This document shows, piece after piece, positions 1 to 4,564 of a stretch of DNA of 5,865 nt. Under the pieces are notes generated by a model, which was not told the origin of the DNA, made no database searches, and was given only the letters and a program-made list of their open reading frames with translations. This DNA is from an uncultured Sphingomonadales bacterium (GTDB lineage Bacteria > Pseudomonadota > Alphaproteobacteria > Sphingomonadales > Sphingomonadaceae): assembly GCA_903828025.1 (NCBI GenBank), contig CAIKKO010000222.1, forward strand, positions 1 to 5,865, written 5' to 3'. The translations under genes were made by a program, and so were the position numbers. How positions within the stretch are numbered: the stretch's first letter is position 1; each line of letters begins with the position of its first letter.

Positions 1-801
1 ATGGAACTGATCCGTTTCGACATGTCCGAGTATATGGAGCGCCACACCGTCTCACGCCTGATCGGCGCCCCCCCGGGCTATGTCGGGTTCGATCAGGGCG
101 GGCTGCTCACCGATGCCATCGACCAGCAGCCGCATTGCGTGTTGCTGCTTGACGAGATCGAGAAGGCGCACCCCGATCTGTTCAACATCCTGCTGCAGGT
201 GATGGACAACGGCCGGCTCACCGATCACCACGGCAAGACGGTCGATTTCCGCAATGTCGTGCTGGTGATGACCACCAATGCCGGCGCATCGGACATGGCC
301 CGCAACGGCATCGGCTTCGGCGACGTATCCAAGGCGGATGCGGGCGACGAGGCGGTGAAGAAGATGTTCAGCCCGGAGTTCCGCAACCGGATCGATGCCA
401 TCGTGCCGTTTGCCTACCTGCCGCCCGAGGTTGTCAGCCGCGTGGTCGACAAGTTCATTCTCCAGCTCGAACTCCAGCTGGCCGACCAGAACGTGCACAT
501 CCAGTTCGACAGCGATGCACGCGCCTGGCTCGCCAAGCAGGGCTATGACCGGCTCTATGGCGCGCGCCCGATGGGCCGCGTCATCCAGGAGAAGGTCAAG
601 AAGCCGCTGGCCGAGGAACTGTTGTTCGGCAAGCTCGCCAATGGCGGCGAGGTCCATGTCAGCCTCAAGGAAGAAGAAGGCAAGGACGCCGCGCTCTCCT
701 TCGAACTGACCCCGGCGGCACCGAAACTGGTCAAGAAGAAGGCCCGCAAGGGCAAGGGCGGTTCGGCCACGGCAGAGGAGCCGAATGCCGACGAGGCTTG
801 A
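1..801 (+). CDS. clpA: ATP-dependent Clp protease ATP-binding subunit ClpA, C-terminal part (5' end outside window)
   Basis: ClpA is the AAA+ unfoldase that feeds substrates into the ClpP peptidase in the cytoplasm, often with the adaptor ClpS. The 266 visible residues cover most of the second ATPase domain (D2) and the C-terminus. In order: the pore loop GYVG (residues 26-29), Walker B LLLDE (48-52), sensor 1 in TTNAG (91-95), an IGF tripeptide at 104-106 in the place of the ClpP-docking IGL/IGF loop, the arginine finger in FSPEFRNRID (R130 likely), and sensor 2 in GARPMGR (R189). The IGF loop separates it from ClpB, which does not bind ClpP. The tail after about residue 237 is Lys-rich, then acidic, and low in complexity. 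The Met at base 1 is internal: the Walker A motif and the whole N-terminal half must lie upstream of the window. The stop at 799-801 is followed by an intrinsic terminator. ClpA identity is secure. Confidence 0.96.
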   Translation: MELIRFDMSEYMERHTVSRLIGAPPGYVGFDQGGLLTDAIDQQPHCVLLLDEIEKAHPDLFNILLQVMDNGRLTDHHGKTVDFRNVVLVMTTNAGASDMARNGIGFGDVSKADAGDEAVKKMFSPEFRNRIDAIVPFAYLPPEVVSRVVDKFILQLELQLADQNVHIQFDSDARAWLAKQGYDRLYGARPMGRVIQEKVKKPLAEELLFGKLANGGEVHVSLKEEEGKDAALSFELTPAAPKLVKKKARKGKGGSATAEEPNADEA

Positions 802-832
802 TGCTATCGACAGCTGCGGTGCATGAAAATAC

Positions 833-864
833 GGGGCGGGGCCGACGGGCTTCCGCCCCTTTTT
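833..864 (+). terminator. Rho-independent terminator of clpA
   Basis: A GC-rich inverted repeat, GGGGCGG (833-839) with CCGCCCC (853-859), forms seven perfect pairs. An inner GCC/GGC stem (841-843 with 848-850) closes a GACG tetraloop. Five T residues follow directly (860-864). It starts 31 bases after the clpA stop codon, so it most likely ends clpA transcription and isolates it from the hemoglobin promoter downstream. Confidence 0.85.
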
Positions 865-919
865 CAGGCTCCAGCGGCCCGTCACGATCCGCACCATACT
901 AGCCTCTATGACCGGATGT

Positions 920-933
920 TTCACGTGGATCAA
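920..933 (+). promoter_or_regulatory. Possible second, degenerate FNR/FixK-type site
   Basis: TTCACGTGGATCAA matches the FNR-type consensus TTGAT-N4-ATCAA at 8 of 10 defined positions: the right half is perfect and the left half is degraded. Its centre lies 83 bases upstream of the centre of the perfect site at 1003-1016, close to eight helical turns, so both could face the same side of the DNA. It could also be a chance match. The CACGTG core (922-927) is itself palindromic. Confidence 0.3.
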
Positions 934-1002
934 ACCAGAGCCTATGGCCATCCGCCTCGGCCCGGCGGACGCGAGGATCGCTCCCTTGCGCGCGATGGAG
1001 AC

Positions 1003-1016
1003 TTGATCTGGATCAA
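1003..1016 (+). promoter_or_regulatory. FNR/FnrL/FixK-type binding site upstream of the truncated hemoglobin gene
   Basis: TTGATCTGGATCAA is an exact match to the dyad TTGAT-N4-ATCAA, which is recognised by the oxygen-responsive Crp/Fnr family regulators of proteobacteria (FNR, Anr, FnrL, FixK). Its centre (1009.5) lies 72 bases before the TTG start of the hemoglobin gene. No gene diverges from this region, and clpA upstream is closed by a terminator, so the hemoglobin-DUF1275 pair is the likely target. No clear -10 element can be fixed. The site would sit at about -41.5 if transcription starts near 1051, or nearer -60 if it starts around 1067-1070. The rest of the 865-1081 gap shows no convincing small gene or structured RNA. 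Confidence 0.75.
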
Positions 1017-1067
1017 TGCGCCTTGCCCCCGGCGGTGTCAGCCCGTGAACTGATGCAAATCCTTTCC

Positions 1068-1071
1068 GGAG
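1068..1071 (+). promoter_or_regulatory. Ribosome binding site supporting the TTG start at 1082
   Basis: GGAG lies 10 bases before the TTG codon at 1082. A second purine run, GAGGG (1075-1079), is only two bases from TTG and too close to act. The frame has a stop at 1046-1048 and no ATG or GTG between it and 1082, so TTG is the best available start. Confidence 0.45.
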
Positions 1072-1081
1072 TTCGAGGGCC

Positions 1082-1483
1082 TTGGCCACACAAGCTGAAA
1101 CCACCGCTATTAGCCCCTTCGACCGCATCGGCGGCATCGCCGCGCTGCGCCGGATCACCGACCGGTTCTACGATCTGATGGACGATGACCCGGCCTATGC
1201 CGCGCTGCGCGCGATGCATGCGGCCGATCTTGCGCCGATGCGCGCCTCGCTGCCTTCGTTTCTGGCTGGCTGGAGCGGCGGCCCGCGCGATTGGTGGGAA
1301 GCAAATCCGGGCAAATGCATGATGAGCATGCACGCACCGTTGGCCATTGATCGGGAAACGGCCCGCCAATGGGCGGAGGCAATGCGCCGGGCGATCGCCG
1401 ACGCGGCACCCGCCGATCTCGACATAGCCGCAGCGCTTGCCGACACGCTCAGCCAGATGGCACTGGGCATGGCCAAAGGCTGA
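1082..1483 (+). CDS. Truncated hemoglobin, group II-like (trHbO / YjbI type)
   Basis: This is a small cytoplasmic heme protein of the 2-over-2 globin fold, whose relatives bind O2 or handle NO and peroxide. The 133 residues fit the family length. Features seen: FDRIGG (13-18), the usual helix A/B opening; RFYDLM with the B10 Tyr (Y30); FLAGWSGGP (60-68), matching the group II FL..YWGGP block; the proximal F8 His in MSMHAPLAI (H84); and QWAEAM with the group II Trp at G8 (W97). The CD1 region reads LRAMH, so by hand alignment Met45 or His46 stands where classic group II proteins have Tyr or Phe. The start is TTG: no ATG or GTG lies between the upstream in-frame stop and 1082, and the next ATG (1178) would remove helices A and B. 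The perfect FNR-type box upstream suggests induction at low oxygen or by NO. The DUF1275 gene follows after 36 bases. The family call is firm; the ligand and role are inferred. Confidence 0.88.
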   Translation: MATQAETTAISPFDRIGGIAALRRITDRFYDLMDDDPAYAALRAMHAADLAPMRASLPSFLAGWSGGPRDWWEANPGKCMMSMHAPLAIDRETARQWAEAMRRAIADAAPADLDIAAALADTLSQMALGMAKG

Positions 1484-1486
1484 TTT

Positions 1487-1518
1487 GCCTGCGCGCCGCA
1501 AGCGCGTAAGCTGCAGGC
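1487..1518 (+). other. Intercistronic hairpin just before the DUF1275 gene start
   Basis: GCCTGC (1487-1492) can pair with GCAGGC (1513-1518), and inside it GCGC (1493-1496) with GCGC (1502-1505) around a five-base loop. There is no T run after it, so it is not a standard terminator. The 3' arm ends one base before the ATG at 1520 and would cover the only AGG there. It could limit translation of the second gene or stabilise the upstream message. Chance pairing in GC-rich DNA is also possible. Confidence 0.35.
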
Positions 1519-1519
1519 G

Positions 1520-2158
1520 ATGCTGCGCTACGACCGCCCCCGCCGCCAGTTTGCCATTGCCCTGTCCGCGCTGGCGGGCTTTGTCGATGCCGTCGGGTTT
1601 CTTTCGGCGAACGGCTACTTCGTCTCGTTCATGTCGGGCAACACCACGCGGCTGGGCGTTGCGCTTGGCACCGATCCGGCCCGGGCCCTGCTTCCCGCGC
1701 TTCTGATCATCGGCTTTCTGGGCGGCGTTACCGCCGGCGCGCTGACGGCCTTGCGGGCGGGGCGACTCCGCAAACCGGCTGTGCTGACGCTGGTTGCCAT
1801 GCTGCTGATGGCCGGGGCAGGCGCGCGGGCCGCAGGGGCCGAGCGCCCCATGCTGCTGGCGCTCGTGCTGGCCATGGGGGCTATCAACAACACCTTCCAG
1901 CGCGGCGGTGAGGTGACTGTGGGGCTGACGTATATGACCGGGGCGCTGGTCCGTCTGGGGCAGGGGTTCGCGCTATGGCTTACCGGAAAGGCCGAGCCCG
2001 GCTGGACGACCTGGGGCGCATTGTGGGGCGGCTTGCTGTGCGGTGCAGTGCTGGGTGCATTCCTTCAGAACCGGCTACCACTGGGCTGCCTGTGGATCGC
2101 CGGTGGCTGGGCGGCAGCCATGGTGTTGGTCGCGCTCAGGCTTCCGGCGGAATCCTGA
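1520..2158 (+). CDS. DUF1275 (YoaK family) integral membrane protein
   Basis: The 212-residue inner-membrane protein has about six hydrophobic segments, roughly at 11-29, 56-78, 86-104, 110-126, 163-182 and 188-207. The family signatures are clear: GFVDAVGFL (20-28) with FMSGNTTRLG (37-46) near the N-terminus, and GAINNTFQRGG followed by TYMTGALVRLGQ (120-148) in the middle. DUF1275 proteins are widespread and commonly annotated as YoaK family, but no transport substrate or reaction is established to my knowledge, so no function is assigned. The ATG at 1520 is chosen because it leads straight into the conserved first segment. The Shine-Dalgarno sequence is weak (AGG only two bases away) and may be masked by a hairpin. 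It lies 36 bases after the hemoglobin gene, so it probably shares the FNR-controlled transcript. Its last 23 bases overlap the end of the opposing DUF167 gene. Confidence 0.9.
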   Translation: MLRYDRPRRQFAIALSALAGFVDAVGFLSANGYFVSFMSGNTTRLGVALGTDPARALLPALLIIGFLGGVTAGALTALRAGRLRKPAVLTLVAMLLMAGAGARAAGAERPMLLALVLAMGAINNTFQRGGEVTVGLTYMTGALVRLGQGFALWLTGKAEPGWTTWGALWGGLLCGAVLGAFLQNRLPLGCLWIAGGWAAAMVLVALRLPAES

Positions 2159-2423
2159 ACAGTTTCTCGCGTGAAGTCGCGCCGCGCAACAAGGCGATCT
2201 GCGACGGCGGGACACCGAGCGCGACCGCGAGCATAGCCGCCACAGCAGCCGTCGCCTTGCCGTCCTCCGGCTTGGTCCGCACTTTCACTTGCACGCGCCC
2301 GTCTGCGATCTCGATCCCCTCGGTGCGCGCGCCCGGTGTCACGCGCACCGCCAGCCGCCCCTCACCATCAGACAGCGCACGCAAGGCTGCGGCAGGCGGG
2401 TATTCAGCTTTCGGCCGAGCCAT
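2136..2423 (-). CDS. DUF167 (YggU family) protein
   Basis: A 95-residue cytoplasmic protein with the three DUF167 blocks: LAVRVTPGARTEGI (24-37), VKVRTKPEDGKA (46-57) and LLRGATSREKLF (78-89). YggU relatives are small, highly conserved, structurally characterised proteins with no agreed biochemical role. The ATG at 2423 gives the normal family length. A longer start at 2495 would add 24 residues that are only the shifted reading of the carbonic anhydrase tail. The start lies inside the end of the gamma-carbonic anhydrase gene (20-base overlap). The nearest Shine-Dalgarno-like run, GAGG, is 12 bases upstream, so translation probably depends on coupling. It is the last gene of the minus-strand operon, and no intrinsic terminator is visible after it. 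Its 3' end overlaps the DUF1275 gene tail to tail by 23 bases. Confidence 0.9.
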   Translation of the reverse strand: MARPKAEYPPAAALRALSDGEGRLAVRVTPGARTEGIEIADGRVQVKVRTKPEDGKATAAVAAMLAVALGVPPSQIALLRGATSREKLFRIPPEA

Positions 2424-2973
2424 CGGCAGAAAGCGCCTCGCTGTGCGCCCGCGCATTGGCAACATAGTGCGCCACGCCGAGCTGCATATCGGCAATCGCG
2501 GCTTCGGTCAGATCGCGCATATAGGCAGCCGGGCGGCCACCCCAGAGCTGGCCGGTGGCAATGCGCTTGCCCGGCGTGAGCAGCGCACCCGCCGCGAGCA
2601 TGCCATCGCTTTCGATCACGCAGCCGTTCATGACCGTGGCAGACAGACCGACAAAGCCGCGATCATGGATCGTGCAGCCATGGAGCATGACCATATGGCC
2701 GACGAGCACGTCCTCGCCGATCAGCGTAGGGAAACCTTGCGGATGCCGGGGGTCCGGGCTGTCGCAGTGGATCACTGTCCCGTCCTGAATATTGGTGCGC
2801 GCGCCGATCACGATGCGGTTCACGTCGCCCCGGATCACGCAATTGTACCAGACCGAAGCCTCTGGCCCGATTTCGACATCACCGATGATCCGGCACCCCG
2901 GCGCAATGAACGCGCTGGGATGAATGCGCGGGACTTTGCCGTGGATCGCAGCGATGGTGACGTCGTGACGCAT
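2404..2973 (-). CDS. Gamma-class carbonic anhydrase-like hexapeptide-repeat protein
   Basis: A 189-residue left-handed beta-helix protein of the Cam/YrdA/CaiE group, expected to be a cytoplasmic trimer with metal at subunit interfaces. Gamma carbonic anhydrases hydrate CO2, though many bacterial members of this subgroup have little or unproven activity. Hexapeptide turns run from about residue 15 to 140. The residues corresponding to the Cam active site are present: R48 and D50 in VIRGD, Q63 and D64 in NIQDG, and the metal-ligand triad H69 (TVIH), H93 and H98 (VGHMVMLH). The C-terminus is a helical tail, as usual. The ATG at 2973 is chosen over one at 3045 because it has a good AGGGA site five bases upstream and gives the family length. 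That AGGGA directly follows the TGA of the acetyltransferase gene, 10 bases before this start. The family is certain; enzyme activity is inferred from intact ligands. Confidence 0.93.
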   Translation of the reverse strand: MRHDVTIAAIHGKVPRIHPSAFIAPGCRIIGDVEIGPEASVWYNCVIRGDVNRIVIGARTNIQDGTVIHCDSPDPRHPQGFPTLIGEDVLVGHMVMLHGCTIHDRGFVGLSATVMNGCVIESDGMLAAGALLTPGKRIATGQLWGGRPAAYMRDLTEAAIADMQLGVAHYVANARAHSEALSADGSAES

Positions 2974-2978
2974 GGAAG

Positions 2979-2983
2979 TCCCT
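2979..2983 (-). promoter_or_regulatory. Shine-Dalgarno site of the gamma-carbonic anhydrase gene
   Basis: AGGGA on the minus strand lies immediately after the TGA stop of the acetyltransferase gene and five bases before the ATG at 2973. It is the best Shine-Dalgarno match in the minus-strand cluster. It fixes this start over the upstream in-frame ATG at 3045, and it fits re-initiation by ribosomes finishing the preceding gene. Confidence 0.65.
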
Positions 2984-3517
2984 TCAGGTGATCGCTGGTT
3001 GTGGCCGCTGGATGCGGTAGAGAATATGCGGGCGCAGCGGATCACCCTCGGGCACTTCAGGATGATCGAAGTCTTCGTTCGGGCACCGAATCATGCCGAG
3101 CCGCTCCATCAGCCCCCAACTGCGCGTGTTGGCGAGATTGGTGATGGCCATGATCGCAGGCACTGAAAGGTTTGCCCAGGCCCACGCCAGCGAAGCCTCA
3201 GCCGCCTCGCGCGCATAGCCCTGCCCCCAGGCGTGATGCGCCAGCCGCCAACCGATCTCGTGCTCGAAGATAGGGAAGCGCGGCGGAAGTATCCCGCAGA
3301 AGCCGATGAAATCGCGTTCAGCCTTGCGTTCGAGCGCCCAGAACACATGACCGTGTGCGTCCTGCAGCGCCATCATCCGGTCGACTGCAGCATCGCTGTC
3401 CGCACGGGTCAGTTTCGGCAGATATTCCATGACCCTTGGATCGCAGGTCATGGCCCAAAACGGTTCGCGATCCGCATCGCGCCACGGACGCAGGATCAGC
3501 CGCGCTGTCTCGATCAT
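2984..3517 (-). CDS. GNAT family N-acetyltransferase (RimJ/RimL-like)
   Basis: A 177-residue cytoplasmic acetyl-CoA-dependent N-acetyltransferase. The N-terminus ETARLILRPWRDAD (3-16) is typical of the RimJ/RimL branch. IGWRLAHHAWGQGYA (88-102) is motif A, with the acetyl-CoA pyrophosphate loop in WGQGYA. TNLANTRSWGLMERLGM (126-142) is motif B, with the conserved Asn and the RLGM turn. The C-terminal HPEVPEGDPLRPHILYRI (152-169) is the usual closing strand. The acceptor cannot be told from sequence: relatives modify ribosomal protein N-termini, amino acids or small amines. The ATG at 3517 overlaps the hemB stop (ATGA, four bases), with no strong Shine-Dalgarno site of its own, so it is probably translated by coupling to hemB. 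The association with hemB looks like operon packing and does not point to a role in tetrapyrrole synthesis. Confidence 0.92.
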   Translation of the reverse strand: MIETARLILRPWRDADREPFWAMTCDPRVMEYLPKLTRADSDAAVDRMMALQDAHGHVFWALERKAERDFIGFCGILPPRFPIFEHEIGWRLAHHAWGQGYAREAAEASLAWAWANLSVPAIMAITNLANTRSWGLMERLGMIRCPNEDFDHPEVPEGDPLRPHILYRIQRPQPAIT

Positions 3518-4509
3518 GCGCCCATCAGGCGCGCCGCATGGAGCGCATGGTAGGTCAGCACGCCCGAGCAGCCTGCCCGCTTGAACGCCAGCAAGGTTTC
3601 CAGCACCAGCGCATCGCGGTCGCCAGCGCCAGCCGCGACGGCAGCTTCGATCATCGCGTATTCGCCGCTCACCTGATAGGCGAACACGGGCACCTGAAAC
3701 GCCTCTTTCACGCGTAGCGCGATATCGAGATAGGGCAGGCCGGGCTTGACCATCACGCTGTCAGCGCCTTCGGCGAGATCGAGCTCGACCTCGCGGAGCG
3801 CTTCCTCGGCATTGCCCGGGTCCATCTGGTAGGTCTTCTTGTTGCCCTTGAGCAGCCCGCGCGAACCCACCGCATCGCGGAACGGCCCATAAAACGCCGA
3901 GGCATATTTGGCGGCGTAGGACATGATCTGGACATTGATATGCCCCGCATCCTCCAGCGCCACACGGATCGCGCCGATGCGTCCGTCCATCATGTCGGAC
4001 GGTGCGATGATGTCGGCCCCGGCCGCCGCCTGGTTGAGGCTCTGGCCCACCAGCGCTTCCACAGTCGCGTCGTTGAGGACATAGCCCTCGTCGTCAATCA
4101 ACCCGTCCTGCCCGTGGCTGGTATAGGGATCGAGCGCCACATCGGTGAGCACGCCAAGCGACTCGCCGCAGGCGTCCTTGATCGCCTTGATCGCGCGGCA
4201 CATCAGGTTGTCAGGATTCAGCGCCTCTTCGCCGTTTTCGCTACGCCGCTCGGGCTGCGTGTTGGGAAACAGCGCAATGCAAGGGATGCCCGCCGCTGCC
4301 GCCTCACGCGCGCGTTCGGCCACCAGATCGACCGACCAGCGCGAGACCCCGGGAAGCGAGCCGATCAGGTCTTCGACGCCGTGACCCTCGGTGACAAACA
4401 ACGGCCAGATCAGGTCGGCGGGCGTGACGAGCACCTCACGGTGCAGGGCGCGGCTCCACGCGGTGGCGCGGGTGCGGCGAAGGCGGAGGTTGGGATAGCT
4501 GGCAGACAT
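3514..4509 (-). CDS. hemB: Delta-aminolevulinic acid dehydratase (porphobilinogen synthase)
   Basis: HemB condenses two 5-aminolevulinate molecules into porphobilinogen, the first shared step of heme and other tetrapyrrole synthesis, in the cytoplasm. The 331 residues match the family. The two active-site lysines are present: K201 in MSYAAKYASAFYGPFRDA and K255 (the Schiff-base lysine) in VMVKPGLPYLDI. The metal region reads DVALDPYTSHGQDG (123-136): Ala and Asp replace the Cys cluster of zinc enzymes, as in the Pseudomonas aeruginosa type that works without catalytic zinc and responds to Mg2+. The conserved YQMDP (227-231) is also present. The ATG at 4509 is chosen over 4770, which would add 87 residues lying mostly inside the peptidase gene in another frame. 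There is no good Shine-Dalgarno site; a weak promoter may sit right before the start. It overlaps the downstream acetyltransferase gene by ATGA and probably leads the four-gene operon. Confidence 0.97.
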   Translation of the reverse strand: MSASYPNLRLRRTRATAWSRALHREVLVTPADLIWPLFVTEGHGVEDLIGSLPGVSRWSVDLVAERAREAAAAGIPCIALFPNTQPERRSENGEEALNPDNLMCRAIKAIKDACGESLGVLTDVALDPYTSHGQDGLIDDEGYVLNDATVEALVGQSLNQAAAGADIIAPSDMMDGRIGAIRVALEDAGHINVQIMSYAAKYASAFYGPFRDAVGSRGLLKGNKKTYQMDPGNAEEALREVELDLAEGADSVMVKPGLPYLDIALRVKEAFQVPVFAYQVSGEYAMIEAAVAAGAGDRDALVLETLLAFKRAGCSGVLTYHALHAARLMGA

Positions 4510-4516
4510 GACTGCG

Positions 4517-4545
4517 GTTCTAGGCGCAGAGCGGCACTTGGGCAA
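4517..4545 (-). promoter_or_regulatory. Possible hemB promoter (-35/-10), perhaps giving a leaderless mRNA
   Basis: In the 55 bases between the peptidase stop and hemB, the minus strand shows TTGCCC (4545-4540), a 17-base spacer and TAGAAC (4522-4517), a fair match to a housekeeping promoter. The -10 element ends seven bases before the hemB ATG, so transcription would begin at or very near the start codon. This would fit the lack of a Shine-Dalgarno site. The match is modest and could be chance. Confidence 0.3.
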
Positions 4546-4564
4546 CCGGGCCAGATTGCGTTGA

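Noticed and set aside
823..1053. Possible 76-residue protein in the gap after clpA
   Set aside because: It starts within 10 bases of the clpA terminator, runs through it and the FNR-type site, has no convincing ribosome site and no recognisable motif.
52..1158. Long minus-strand open frame (368 codons) opposite clpA and the following gap
   Set aside because: It lies opposite a clear ClpA coding frame, has no recognisable domain, and is an expected antisense frame in GC-rich DNA.
1053..1175. Short ATG frame overlapping the hemoglobin start, a possible leader peptide
   Set aside because: It has no regulatory codon pattern and mostly runs inside the hemoglobin gene in another frame; nothing supports translation.
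1139..1210. Direct repeat GCCGCGCTGCGC at 1139-1150 and 1199-1210
   Set aside because: Both copies encode Ala-Ala-Leu-Arg within the globin in the same frame, so coding and base composition explain them.
1975..2991. Plus-strand open frame of 338 codons
   Set aside because: It lies opposite the DUF167 and gamma-carbonic anhydrase genes, whose conserved motifs prove the minus strand. The product is low in complexity and matches no family I know.
4510..4564. Terminator between the M23 peptidase gene and hemB
   Set aside because: No stable hairpin followed by a T run could be found on the minus strand.
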